Shown here in pieces: positions 7,087 to 15,644 of a stretch of DNA of 23,207 nt. The notes below the pieces were generated by a model that searched no databases, was not told the origin of the DNA, and worked only from the letters and a program-made list of their open reading frames with translations. Position numbers and translations under genes: made by a program. The stretch's first letter is position 1. Each line of letters opens with the position of its first letter. Origin of the DNA: Acidobacteriota bacterium (GTDB taxonomy: Bacteria > Acidobacteriota > Terriglobia > Terriglobales > Acidobacteriaceae); assembly GCA_023410055.1 (NCBI GenBank), contig JAEYQK010000110.1, positions 1-23,207 on the forward strand. Direction: 5' to 3'.

Positions 7087-7323
7087 ATGTTCGACCTTTT
7101 GCCAGACAAGACAGACATGATGGCTTCCAGGGGTTCGCCAGTCACCTTGCTGATCGCGATAATTCTTAGCGCCGTAGGCGGTGGACTAATGCTCGGCATC
7201 TTCTTGGGGCGGCACTTCGGAGACCCAATGGCTGCCGTCGAGGGCGTGGGATTCGTCCTGATCGCCGTCTGGTACTCTCGTATTCTGTTGCGAGCCGTGG
7301 GAATGAACAAACACTCCCGATGA
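7087..7323 (+). CDS. Small two-helix membrane protein of unknown function
   Basis: A 78-residue protein from ATG 7087 (GGGGGA upstream). Two hydrophobic helices are visible: about 20-44 (TLLIAIILSAVGGGLMLGIF) and 51-70 (AVEGVGFVLIAVWYSRILL), separated by the short polar loop GRHFGDP, with a basic C terminus. I do not recognise a family. The frame is open back to ATG 6967, but that extension is Cys-rich, lacks membrane or domain features, and crosses a likely promoter, so the shorter form is preferred. The gene lies alone between divergent hpnJ and convergent tolC-like, 14 nt from the latter's stop. It is probably real because its hydrophobic pattern is orderly, but homologues would need to be found. 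Confidence 0.6.
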   Translation: MFDLLPDKTDMMASRGSPVTLLIAIILSAVGGGLMLGIFLGRHFGDPMAAVEGVGFVLIAVWYSRILLRAVGMNKHSR

Positions 7324-7337
7324 TTGTTGCTCGTGCG

Positions 7338-8645
7338 CTAATTCGCTGCCAGCGCCCAGTTCCTCAAGTCGCCTGTGACCGCCATCAACTGTAGTCGGGC
7401 TTTGTCGTACTCGAAGCTCGTGTCCAGATACGTTGCGTACTTGTCGTTCACCTCGATGCGAGCATTTTCCTGATCGCGTAAAGTTGCGTTCCCCGTCTGC
7501 ATTCTTCCTGTGATGACGTCCATGTCAGCCTGTGCCAGCTCCCATTCCAGTTTCGAGACATCGCGTGCGGCGGACAGTTGCGCCAACGAGCGTTGGAGTT
7601 TCAAGGCCTGGCTCGAAACTTGGTTGCGAGTAGCCTGGGCTTCGGATTTCGCGCGAAGGACCTCGGCCGCAGCGGCCTGCGATCTCGCACGTTGCGCCGG
7701 ATTCAAGAAAGGGAAGCGAATGGCCACGCCGATTGTGGCATTGTTGCGCTGAAAAGATTTGTAGAACTCTTCGTAATTGTTGTACTTCGAGAGCAAAGCA
7801 TACTGCGCCGCAAAGTCAACAGTCGGATAAAGGGCGTTGTGTTCTCCCTTTGCTTGTTGTTCCTTGCTCTTCTGTTGTTCGTCGGCGGTTTTCACGGCAA
7901 GACTATTCGCCAGTGATCGATTCACCACACCCTGATCCTGGGCAAGGTCCGGAATCGGCGGAATGGTTTCACCGTCTACCTCGATTTCGGCGGCAGGAAT
8001 TCCGGTGAGCTGCGAGAGATGCTGCTTTAGAACATCGACGCTTCCTTCGGTTTCGGAAAGCCGCATGCGGGTGCGAGCCGAATTGAGTTTCGCCCGCGTC
8101 AGGTCAATGTTGCTGTCGAGTCCTTCATCCACACGTTGCTGGGTAATGTAGGCGGCCTGCAGCGCTTGGGCAGTCTGCTCCTGTAGAACCTTGAGCTTCG
8201 CTGATGCGGCATCTAGCTGCGAGTATGTTATTGCCGCGTCGAGCATGGCTTGGTTGCGAGCTTCGTCGGCGTTATATCCAGTGGCGTTCCATGAGTTCCT
8301 CGCTGCTTTGACAAAACTGCGCTGTGCGGGATTAATGAGAGTCGATTGTGCGGTGACGTTGAAAATCGAAGGCGCAGATCCTTCTAGGCTTAAAGGGAAT
8401 CCCCAACTAGCGCCTAATCCGGAACCGGTCGTCACCGCCGGAAGATATGCGTTCCTTGCCTCCAGATACGAGCCGTGCGCGCGCATCTGATCGGCTACCG
8501 CAACGCCCACGTTTGTGCCGTGCGTTGCCGCAAGCTCAACCGCTCTCTTGAAGGTCACGACCTCCGCGCCGCCGCTAAGGGGCAGAACCGAAATACCAAC
8601 ACCGAGCGCTATGGAGTACAGCAGCATTAAACGCGAAGCTCTCAT
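7338..8645 (-). CDS. TolC-family outer-membrane efflux protein
   Basis: A 435-residue outer-membrane channel protein. Residues 1-27 form a signal peptide ending near GGAEV. Two long heptad-rich helical halves follow (about 30-230 and 235-430), as in TolC/OEP proteins, with Ala/Gln-rich coiled-coil segments such as LKVLQEQTAQALQAAY and the repeated NPAQR motif (STLINPAQRSF and FPFLNPAQRAR) at the equivalent beta-barrel strand of each half. It would form a trimeric exit duct for a type I or RND-type exporter. No inner-membrane pump or adaptor is adjacent, so the partner is elsewhere. It is transcribed divergently from the sugar-nucleotide genes and has a convincing extended -10 promoter. Confidence 0.9.
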   Translation of the reverse strand: MRASRLMLLYSIALGVGISVLPLSGGAEVVTFKRAVELAATHGTNVGVAVADQMRAHGSYLEARNAYLPAVTTGSGLGASWGFPLSLEGSAPSIFNVTAQSTLINPAQRSFVKAARNSWNATGYNADEARNQAMLDAAITYSQLDAASAKLKVLQEQTAQALQAAYITQQRVDEGLDSNIDLTRAKLNSARTRMRLSETEGSVDVLKQHLSQLTGIPAAEIEVDGETIPPIPDLAQDQGVVNRSLANSLAVKTADEQQKSKEQQAKGEHNALYPTVDFAAQYALLSKYNNYEEFYKSFQRNNATIGVAIRFPFLNPAQRARSQAAAAEVLRAKSEAQATRNQVSSQALKLQRSLAQLSAARDVSKLEWELAQADMDVITGRMQTGNATLRDQENARIEVNDKYATYLDTSFEYDKARLQLMAVTGDLRNWALAAN

Positions 8646-8694
8646 CTAAATCACCGTGTCGAGAGGATGAGTCAACAAAAACGCTGAAAACGCG

Positions 8695-8703
8695 AGTATA
8701 GCA
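8695..8703 (-). promoter_or_regulatory. Extended -10 promoter for the tolC-like gene
   Basis: On the minus strand the sequence reads TTGC-TATACT, an extended -10 (TGn + TATACT). GTTACA lies 19 nt further upstream as a 4/6 match to a -35. Predicted transcription start near 8688 gives a leader of about 40 nt to the ATG at 8645. Confidence 0.5.
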
Positions 8704-8808
8704 ACTGAACCAGAGATTCTGTAACGTTTGCATCAGTCAATGTGAACACTTGCTTTAGAATAGTTGAATCTACCGTTCACGGCTGAATATCAGGAGATCG
8801 TAGTCCTA

Positions 8809-9774
8809 ATGGGGATATTTCTAGTCACTGGTGCAGCAGGATTTATCGGTTCTTCTCTAGCGCGAGCCCTCGTCGCGCAAGGGCACAAAGTCCGTGGGTT
8901 CGACAATCTGAGCACGGGGAACATCGCCAACCTGGACGATGTTATGAACTCCATCGAATTCCAAAACGACGACTTGCGCGACGCTGCGGCAGTGAACGCA
9001 GCATGCAAGGGCATTGATTACATCTTCCACGAGGCTGCCTTGCCTTCCGTGCCGCGTTCCGTTACCGATCCAATGGGTACCCATGAGTCAAACGTCACCG
9101 GGACCTTGAACTTGCTGATGGCGGCACGCGATGCAGGCGTGAAGCGCCTCGTTTTCGCCGGCTCTTCTTCTGCTTATGGCGATCAGCCTACGCTGCCCAA
9201 GCACGAGGATATGATGCCTGGTCCGATCTCGCCCTATGCAGCGTCGAAGGTAGCTTGCGAGATGTATCTGGAGACCTTCTACCGCTGCTTCGGACTGGAG
9301 ACCGTTACTCTTCGCTACTTCAATGTCTTCGGCCCGCATCAGGATGCGAGTTCGCAGTATTCAGGCGTCTTGGCGAAATTCATTACATCGATGCTGGACG
9401 GCCAATGCCCGACTATCTTTGGAGATGGCGAACAGAGCCGCGATTTTACCTTTATCGAAAACGTCGTGAAGGGCAACATGCAGGTGTGTTTCGCCCCAGC
9501 GGAGAAGGTGTGCGGCAAGGTCTTCAATGTCGCCACCGGAAGCACGATCACCTTGAACCGAACGTATGCCGTACTCCAGAAGTTGATTGGCTTCAACGGT
9601 TCACCTGAGTATTTGCCCGATCGCGCGGGTGACATCAAGCACTCTTATGCTGACATTTCTCGTGCCCACGAAGCCTTCGGCTATCAGACGAGCGTGGATT
9701 TCGAAGAGGGTTTGCGCAGAACCATTGCTTGGTACCAAGAGCAACGGGGTTCAGTTGGTGCGGGGGCAAGCTGA
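8809..9774 (+). CDS. SDR-family nucleotide-sugar 4-epimerase (WbpP/Gne-like)
   Basis: A 321-residue extended short-chain dehydrogenase. The NAD site is GAAGFIGS (8-15) and catalysis uses Y143 and K147 (SPYAASK) with the SSSAYG strand (119-124). RYFNVFGPHQD and FGDGEQSRDFTFI are the usual sugar-binding blocks of UDP-sugar 4-epimerases. At the 'gatekeeper' position (GDIKHSYADIS) there is a small residue, S279. In WbpP-type enzymes this admits N-acetylated sugars, whereas E. coli GalE has Tyr. The substrate may therefore be UDP-GlcNAc or another bulky UDP-sugar. ATG 8809 gives the canonical N terminus MGIFLVTGAAG, with AGGAG about 12 nt upstream; a TTG at 8764 would add 15 residues. Likely a partner of the following dehydrogenase and decarboxylase genes. 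Confidence 0.88.
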   Translation: MGIFLVTGAAGFIGSSLARALVAQGHKVRGFDNLSTGNIANLDDVMNSIEFQNDDLRDAAAVNAACKGIDYIFHEAALPSVPRSVTDPMGTHESNVTGTLNLLMAARDAGVKRLVFAGSSSAYGDQPTLPKHEDMMPGPISPYAASKVACEMYLETFYRCFGLETVTLRYFNVFGPHQDASSQYSGVLAKFITSMLDGQCPTIFGDGEQSRDFTFIENVVKGNMQVCFAPAEKVCGKVFNVATGSTITLNRTYAVLQKLIGFNGSPEYLPDRAGDIKHSYADISRAHEAFGYQTSVDFEEGLRRTIAWYQEQRGSVGAGAS

Positions 9775-9851
9775 TCAGGTTACGGGGATTGTGCCTTCGT
9801 ATCCTTCTGAAAATACTGGATCAATCGCCATCCTCTTCCTCGTGAGCCAAT

Positions 9852-9866
9852 GAGGCGGGGCGCCTC
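9852..9866. terminator. Short GC-rich hairpin after the epimerase gene
   Basis: GAGGCG-GGG-CGCCTC, a perfect 6-bp stem 78 nt after the epimerase stop. It is not followed by a T run, so an intrinsic terminator is possible but not shown. Confidence 0.3.
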
Positions 9867-9940
9867 TCGAAACTGGCAGCAAACCTTACCTTCTATGTAG
9901 CTCTCTTAGCTTGAAGATCGCCCTGATTGAGCGGTGCTGG

Positions 9941-9969
9941 TTTACGCGCACACGGTGCGCTGCTACAGT
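9941..9969 (+). promoter_or_regulatory. Putative sigma70-type promoter of ugd
   Basis: TTTACG (9941-9946), exactly 17 nt, then TACAGT (9964-9969). Transcription would start near 9976, about 26 nt before the ugd ATG. The rest of the 227-nt gap 9775-10001 holds only the hairpin at 9852 and nothing else recognisable. Confidence 0.42.
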
Positions 9970-10001
9970 AGGTCAGGCGTGAACGGAGCAGGAGTGTTTT
10001 C

Positions 10002-11417
10002 ATGCGATTGGCCGTTATAGGATCGGGTTACGTCGGATTGGTGGCCGGTGCGTGTTTTGCCGAGTTGGGCCATGATGTTGTCCTGGTAGACAATGACCCG
10101 ATCAAGCTGGCTGCGCTCAACCGAGGCGATGTTCCGATCCATGAAGAGTTCCTGCCCGAACTCATAGCGCGCCATCGTGGACACCGGCTTTCGTACACAG
10201 ACGATACCGCCCAGGCGGTGCGTGCCAGCGAAGCCGTGTTCATCGCCGTTGGCACGCCGCCAACTGGTAGTGGCGAAGCTGACCTTTCCTATGTCGAATC
10301 GGTCGCGCGCGATATCGCCGGAGCCGTAGGGGACTACAAAGTTGTTGCCGATAAGAGCACGGTCCCGGTTTACACCAGCGAGTGGGTGCGCAAGGTCATG
10401 CTGTTGAACGGCGCGCCTCTCCAGTGCTTCGACGTGGCCTCCAATCCTGAATTTCTGCGCGAGGGGACTGCCGTATCTGATTTCCTTTATCCCAATCGCA
10501 TAGTCATCGGCGCCGAGACTTCGCGCTGTGCCGATGTACTCAGGGAGATATACAGGCCCTTAATCGACGGTTCGTATTATGCTTGTCCCTCCGCCATTCC
10601 TCGGCCTTCAGATTATCAGGGATCGCCCCGACTGATTGTGACCAGCGCTCGCAGCGCGGAACTCATCAAGCACGCCTCAAATGCATTTCTGGCCATGAAG
10701 ATTTCCTTCATCAATGCCGTCGCCAATATCTGCGAGGCGGTTGGCGCTGATGTCGAACAGGTGCGGCAGGGGATGGGAACCGATGCACGTATTGGCAGCC
10801 GTTTCCTGTTTCCGGGGATTGGCTATGGCGGTTCCTGTTTTCCCAAAGACGTCGCCGCCTTCTACTCTGTCGCACGCGAATGCGGCTACGATTTCGGCCT
10901 GCTCAACGAAGTCATGCAGATCAATGACGACCAGCGTCAGCGCTTCATCAGAAAGGTTAGGACTGCGCTTTGGACGTTGCGCGGTAAGCAGCTTGGCGTC
11001 TTGGGACTAGCGTTCAAGGACGGCACAGACGATATACGTGAGTCACCGGCCATCGCAATTGTCCAATGCTTGCTGGCCGAGGGCTGTCGCGTGACTGCCT
11101 ACGACCCTGCGGCTATGGATCGCGCAGCGGAGGTCCTCCCGGCATTGTCGGTCAAATTCGCCGGTTCTGCCTACGAGGTCGCTGAGAAGGCCGACGCACT
11201 CCTCATCCTTACGGAATGGCAGGAGTTTAAGGATCTCGATCTTGCCAGGATCCGCGAGACCCTTAAGTATCCAATCATCATCGATGGCCGAAATCTCTTC
11301 TCTCCCGAAGAGATGGAAAAGCATGGTTTCATTTACCTCAGCATTGGGCGGCCTGACGTGGTACCTCAAGAAGAGTTGGCCAGATTTCGTAAATCAGGCC
11401 AGTTGCTAGGGAAGTAG
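10002..11417 (+). CDS. ugd: UDP-glucose 6-dehydrogenase
   Basis: A 471-residue enzyme that oxidises UDP-glucose to UDP-glucuronate with two NAD+. The N-terminal Rossmann motif is GSGYVGLVAG (7-16). The middle domain has SNPEFLREGTAV and the catalytic Cys279 in YGGSCFPKD. The C-terminal domain shows LGLAFKDGTDDIRESP and a final IDGRNLF block. Length is slightly above the bacterial norm (about 430-450), with a short C-terminal tail. The ATG has AGGAG 7 nt upstream. The decarboxylase gene follows after 13 nt, so the two form an operon converting UDP-glucose to UDP-xylose through UDP-glucuronate. Confidence 0.96.
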   Translation: MRLAVIGSGYVGLVAGACFAELGHDVVLVDNDPIKLAALNRGDVPIHEEFLPELIARHRGHRLSYTDDTAQAVRASEAVFIAVGTPPTGSGEADLSYVESVARDIAGAVGDYKVVADKSTVPVYTSEWVRKVMLLNGAPLQCFDVASNPEFLREGTAVSDFLYPNRIVIGAETSRCADVLREIYRPLIDGSYYACPSAIPRPSDYQGSPRLIVTSARSAELIKHASNAFLAMKISFINAVANICEAVGADVEQVRQGMGTDARIGSRFLFPGIGYGGSCFPKDVAAFYSVARECGYDFGLLNEVMQINDDQRQRFIRKVRTALWTLRGKQLGVLGLAFKDGTDDIRESPAIAIVQCLLAEGCRVTAYDPAAMDRAAEVLPALSVKFAGSAYEVAEKADALLILTEWQEFKDLDLARIRETLKYPIIIDGRNLFSPEEMEKHGFIYLSIGRPDVVPQEELARFRKSGQLLGK

Positions 11418-11430
11418 CTATCGCCGAATT

Positions 11431-12381
11431 ATGCGAACACTTGTTACCGGAGCCGCAGGTTTCCTTGGGTCGCATCTTTGCGACGCACTCCTCGCCGAAG
11501 GACATTTGGTAATCGGTGTCGATAACTTCATCACAGGCCGTGACCGCAATCTGGAGCACCTGCGGAACGAACCTCGTTTCGACTTCAAGAACGCCGACAT
11601 CTGCGTTCCATTCGATTTCGGAGCCGTTGATTACGTCTTTCATTTCGCCTGCCCGGCCAGTCCCGTCGACTACATGAATCTCGGTGTCGAAACGCTGCGA
11701 GTGGGTTCTGTTGGAACCCTCAATGCTCTGGAATTGGCTCGCAAGTATCAAGCGCAGTATTTTCTTGCGTCCACTTCGGAATGCTACGGCGATCCTCTAG
11801 AACATCCGCAGAGAGAAACCTATTGGGGGAACGTGAACCCCGTCGGCCCCAGGTCTGTCTACGACGAAGCCAAGCGCTTTTCGGAAGCCGCCACAATGTC
11901 CTATCACCGCTACCACGGTCTCGATACTCGCATTGTCCGGATATTCAATACATACGGCCCGCGATTGCAATTGAACGACGGGCGCGTGATTTCCAACTTT
12001 GTGAAGCAGGCGCTACGCGGGGAAGACCTGACGGTCTACGGAGACGGACAGCAGACTCGCAGCTTCTGTTACGTCTCTGACGAAATCGAAGGCATTATAC
12101 GGCTGGCGCACTCCAACGAGCACGAGCCGACCAACATCGGCAATCCCGGCGAATTCACGATGAACGAGTGTGCACAACTCGTCCTCAAGGTTACCGGTTC
12201 GAAAAGCAAGATCACCTTCCAGCCCTTGCCTCAGGACGATCCCAAGCAGCGTTGCCCCGACATCACGAAAGCAAAGAGACTGCTGGGTTGGGAGCCGAAG
12301 ATCGATCTGGAAACCGGCTTACGTCTATCCCTCGATTACTTCAAACAAGCCATTGAACTCGAAGCTGCCGCGAACTGCTAA
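11431..12381 (+). CDS. uxs: UDP-glucuronate decarboxylase (UDP-xylose synthase)
   Basis: A 316-residue SDR enzyme. The NAD site is GAAGFLGSH (8-16) and the catalytic residues are Y144 and K148 (YDEAKR) with E117 in STSECYGDP. The blocks YWGNVNPVGPRSVYDE, RIFNTYGPRL and FGDGQQTRSF (here YGDGQQTRSF) are diagnostic for Uxs over 4,6-dehydratases. It decarboxylates UDP-glucuronate, made by the gene just upstream, to UDP-xylose. The ATG lies 13 nt after the ugd stop with no strong ribosome binding site, consistent with coupled translation. The residue after STSE is Cys (ECYGDP) where Val is common. Whether the product is used as xylose or epimerised to arabinose by the nearby epimerase cannot be told from sequence. 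Confidence 0.93.
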   Translation: MRTLVTGAAGFLGSHLCDALLAEGHLVIGVDNFITGRDRNLEHLRNEPRFDFKNADICVPFDFGAVDYVFHFACPASPVDYMNLGVETLRVGSVGTLNALELARKYQAQYFLASTSECYGDPLEHPQRETYWGNVNPVGPRSVYDEAKRFSEAATMSYHRYHGLDTRIVRIFNTYGPRLQLNDGRVISNFVKQALRGEDLTVYGDGQQTRSFCYVSDEIEGIIRLAHSNEHEPTNIGNPGEFTMNECAQLVLKVTGSKSKITFQPLPQDDPKQRCPDITKAKRLLGWEPKIDLETGLRLSLDYFKQAIELEAAANC

Positions 12382-12433
12382 GCGGACATTTTTGGCTTGA
12401 GCGTTTCTGATTCGCTTGCGCCGCAGCCTTTCT

Positions 12434-12443
12434 CGTTATAACG
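12434..12443 (+). promoter_or_regulatory. CGTTATAACG palindrome containing a possible -10 box
   Basis: Perfect 10-nt palindrome. TATAAC within it (12437-12442) could be a -10 element with TTGCGC at 12416-12421 as a poor -35 (15-nt spacer). A start about 7 nt downstream would fall only some 5 nt before the DUF2339 ATG. That ATG is preceded by CCTCCT rather than a Shine-Dalgarno. Confidence 0.32.
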
Positions 12444-12453
12444 TTTTCCTCCT

Positions 12454-14340
12454 ATGGACCAACAAACTGGGGAGTTACACGAGATTCGTGTACTTCTTGC
12501 CCGATTGACTGAGCGTGTCTATCGGCTAGAGCAGGCGGCTGGAATCGCCGAGGCGCCGATGGAAGTCCAGGCTGAGGCTCAGCCTAAGTCACAAGTTGCG
12601 GCGGAGCCGATCCCTCTCAGCCCGACGGCCGCGCCTCCTCCGCCACCCTCATTCGTTCAGCAGCCGCCCGCGTTCTCTGAAATCGACACTCGCGATTTGG
12701 AGTCGAAGATCGGCTCCCAGTGGCTGAATCGTATCGGTGCAGCCGCTGTTTTCATCGGCGCATACTTCTTCCTGACCTACGCCTATCAGAACCACTGGAT
12801 CGGCCCCAGCGCTATTGTGGCCATAGGATTACTCGCGGGTGTCGGAATCGTCTTTTGGAGTGAACGATTCCGCTCGAAGGGGTACAAGGTTTTCTCGTGG
12901 TCGGTGAAGGGCCTCGGAATCGGCATCCTATACCTCTCACTGTGGGCCGGATTCCAGGTCTACAAGGAACCGGCACCGTTGATTCCCGCGCCCTACGCTT
13001 TTGCGGGAATGGTGATCGTCACCGCGGCGACCATCGCGCTGGCTCTTGCTCAGAGCGCTGAGATACTCGCGCTATTCGCTTTGATTGGCGGCTTCCTGAC
13101 GCCTCTGCTGCTTTCCACAGGCGAGAACCACGAAATTTTCCTGTTCTCGTACGTTAGTATCCTCAACCTCGGCACGTTGGTTTTGGCGGCCTACCGACCA
13201 TGGCGGAGACTTCTGCCAGTCTCGTTCGTGGGAACTCTGATCCTTTACTGGGGATGGTACGACGGCTACTATCACGACCCCAAGCCGCTCGGACTCACGA
13301 TTGCCTTTGCGACAATTTTCTTTGTCATCTTTGCGCTCGTACCGCTGTTTGCGATGGAGCGGTCGACCGAAAACGTCTCTCCAGTCCTGCTCATCGTCCC
13401 GCTGTGCAATGCTGTTGCGTACTTCATCGCGGTTTACGTGTTGCTTGAAAGCATCAGCAAGTCTGCGATTGCCTGGATTGCGGTTGCGCTCGCAGCTGCT
13501 TACATCGTTCTCAGTCGTCAGCTTCGCGCTAGACAGAACGTAAGCCCTGAGAATGCACGCCTCCTGACTCTCTTGCACATCGCCCTGGCCGTCGGGTTCC
13601 TGACCGCTGCAATCCCGATCAAACTCGAAAGCTACTGGATCACCATTGGCTGGCTGGTCGAGTCCGGAGTGCTTTTGTATGTCGCCTACCGAGGCGCAAG
13701 CAGGTTCCTCAAAGTCCTCTCGCTTGTCGCTCTCGTGCTCGGCATTGTGCGGCTGCTGTTTTTCTTCGACGTCGAGGTGAATACGCTGCTATTCAATCCG
13801 CGCTTTGCCATCTACATGATTGCCATTGCGGTAGTCGCGTTTGCCATCTACCTGGCGCGCACCCAAGGCGAGCATCTCGAGGCTGAACGGACACTGGCTG
13901 CGATCGGAGTCGTTGTTCTAAACGTCCTGGCGATTTCCGCTCTTTGCCTGGAGGCACATACGTTTTTCGCGCGCCAGATCCAAGCTATGTACGAGCACCA
14001 CAAGCTTGGTCAGTACGACGATGCGGCATATCGCAATTTGTATATGGCGCGAGGATTCGCGTATTCCGCCATCTGCATGATCTACGGAGCGGCGCTGATG
14101 TTCGTAGGCTTCTGGAAGAAGTCGGCGTTCCTGCGATGGCAGGCGCTGGTTCTACTGGCAATCACCGTCCTAAAGGTCTTTATCTACGACACATCGGACC
14201 TTCAATTTGGCTACAGGATTGTCGCTTTCATCGCGCTCGGTGCACTGCTCGTGGCGGTGTCGTTCGTCTACCAGCGCGACTGGTTGAAGCTGTCCAAACA
14301 TAATCAGAAGCACAGTGAAGGGAGCCCCACATCAGCATGA
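12454..14340 (+). CDS. DUF2339 multi-pass membrane protein
   Basis: A 628-residue protein. Residues 5-28 form a short coiled coil (LHEIRVLLARLTERVYRLE), and 40-75 are a Pro/Ala-rich linker with a run of five Pro. The DUF2339 core then begins with DLESKIGSQWLNRIG (81-95) and runs to the C terminus as many hydrophobic helices, at least twelve by eye, with VKGLGIGILYLSLWAGF and AQSAEILALFALIGGFLTPLL as the best conserved stretches. Function is unknown for the family. The start has no Shine-Dalgarno. The stop overlaps the next gene's ATG (ATGA, 14337-14340), and DUF3999 partners are a recurrent neighbour of DUF2339, so the two products probably act together in the envelope. Confidence 0.88.
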   Translation: MDQQTGELHEIRVLLARLTERVYRLEQAAGIAEAPMEVQAEAQPKSQVAAEPIPLSPTAAPPPPPSFVQQPPAFSEIDTRDLESKIGSQWLNRIGAAAVFIGAYFFLTYAYQNHWIGPSAIVAIGLLAGVGIVFWSERFRSKGYKVFSWSVKGLGIGILYLSLWAGFQVYKEPAPLIPAPYAFAGMVIVTAATIALALAQSAEILALFALIGGFLTPLLLSTGENHEIFLFSYVSILNLGTLVLAAYRPWRRLLPVSFVGTLILYWGWYDGYYHDPKPLGLTIAFATIFFVIFALVPLFAMERSTENVSPVLLIVPLCNAVAYFIAVYVLLESISKSAIAWIAVALAAAYIVLSRQLRARQNVSPENARLLTLLHIALAVGFLTAAIPIKLESYWITIGWLVESGVLLYVAYRGASRFLKVLSLVALVLGIVRLLFFFDVEVNTLLFNPRFAIYMIAIAVVAFAIYLARTQGEHLEAERTLAAIGVVVLNVLAISALCLEAHTFFARQIQAMYEHHKLGQYDDAAYRNLYMARGFAYSAICMIYGAALMFVGFWKKSAFLRWQALVLLAITVLKVFIYDTSDLQFGYRIVAFIALGALLVAVSFVYQRDWLKLSKHNQKHSEGSPTSA

Positions 14341-15605
14341 AAAACACATTTGCTGTGCTTGCGATGCTGGTTACATTCGCGGTGAGTGCGCCGCAGCCAT
14401 CGATTCCGTACTTCTCGAACGTTCGATCCGTCACCGCCAAGGCGAACACGCAACAGAACTACGTTGTCGTAGACAACGCCACATGGCTCTATGCCCAAAA
14501 GGACCTGGTTGATCTGCGCCTTTATCGTGATCGCAACGAAGTGCCTTACGCGTTGACGACTGCTCGCGGTTCTATCAACACGATTGAGTCGCCGGCGAAG
14601 CTGTTGAACTTGGGTTCGGTGCAGGGAACGACCCAGTTCATTCTGGATACGACCGGAGTACCCGAGTACGACCGCATCACCCTCAAACTGAGCGACGACG
14701 CCAAGGACTTCATCACCCGCGCCAATATCGAAGGCGCCGACGACATAAAGGCCAGCAAGTGGACGGATCTCGGTAGTCATCCCCTCTACGACTTCACTCG
14801 CGAAAAGCTTGGTTCGAACTCGGTCATGAAGCTGCCGCTTTCGCGGTTCAGGTTCCTGCGGCTTAACATTCCGTCGCTTTCTCCTGACCAGATCAAGTCG
14901 GCCACGCTGGCCACGACCGAGGAAGAGAAGGCGCGTTGGACTGAGTTGCGCGTCTTCAACGAGAAAATCCAGAACGTCGGACGCGAGACCATCATCACCT
15001 TCAACCTTGAAGGCAATGCACCGCTTGAGCGGCTTTCGTTCGTGCTGAACCCCAATGAGATCAATTTTCGGCGTCCCGTCCAGGTAATCGCGTTGCACAA
15101 GCAGCAAGACGGCAACCAAGTCGAACAATACGTGCAAACGGGCACAATCAGGAGGGTCCATCTTCAGCGCAAGGCACAGTCCGTCGATTCGGAAGAACTT
15201 GCGTTGGACGTGAACACGCAGGAGCGCGACTTTCGCATAATCATCGAAAACGGCGACGACCTTCCGCTCCGAATAGAGCGCGCTCAACCGCTTGCGTATG
15301 AACGCCGCATCTACTTCGATCCGCATGGTGCTACGGCCTTGAATCTCTATTACGGCGACTGGAAGCTTGAGGCACCGGTCTACGACTACGCCAAACTGTT
15401 TTCGCGCGATCCGAATGCTGCGCTGGCCGAATTAGGCCCGGCGTCGGCAAACCCCGAGTACACAGGAAGGCCTGACGAACGTCCCTGGTCGGAGCGTCAC
15501 GGCTGGGTCCTGTGGGCGGCATTGATAATCGCGGTAATGGGCCTCGGATCGCTGGCCCTTCGAGGCTTGAAGTCAGATACGAAAGGCGCAGCCAATAACG
15601 GTTAG
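14337..15605 (+). CDS. DUF3999-like exported protein, C-terminally anchored
   Basis: A 422-residue protein with an N-terminal signal peptide (1-18, ending VSAPQ). A large beta-rich extracytoplasmic region (about 25-380) includes the DUF3999-type opening KDLVDLRLYRDRNEVPYALT and a jelly-roll-like LSRFRFLRLNI block. One transmembrane helix lies near the end (about 389-407, WVLWAALIIAVMGLGSLAL), followed by a short basic cytosolic tail. This topology would place a globular domain beside the membrane protein encoded just upstream, with which it shares an ATGA overlap. The function is not known. The DUF3999 assignment is from pattern and context; a carbohydrate-binding or sensory role is only a guess. 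Confidence 0.8.
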   Translation: MKNTFAVLAMLVTFAVSAPQPSIPYFSNVRSVTAKANTQQNYVVVDNATWLYAQKDLVDLRLYRDRNEVPYALTTARGSINTIESPAKLLNLGSVQGTTQFILDTTGVPEYDRITLKLSDDAKDFITRANIEGADDIKASKWTDLGSHPLYDFTREKLGSNSVMKLPLSRFRFLRLNIPSLSPDQIKSATLATTEEEKARWTELRVFNEKIQNVGRETIITFNLEGNAPLERLSFVLNPNEINFRRPVQVIALHKQQDGNQVEQYVQTGTIRRVHLQRKAQSVDSEELALDVNTQERDFRIIIENGDDLPLRIERAQPLAYERRIYFDPHGATALNLYYGDWKLEAPVYDYAKLFSRDPNAALAELGPASANPEYTGRPDERPWSERHGWVLWAALIIAVMGLGSLALRGLKSDTKGAANNG

Positions 15606-15644
15606 CAGTCCATTGTCGATCGTGGGCCTGCAAACTGATGGTTA

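Noticed and set aside
14304..15326. Minus-strand open frame of 340 codons opposite the DUF3999 gene.
   Set aside because: Arg/Val-rich translation typical of the antisense of a high-GC gene; no start signal or domain, and the sense gene has signal peptide, membrane anchor and coupling.
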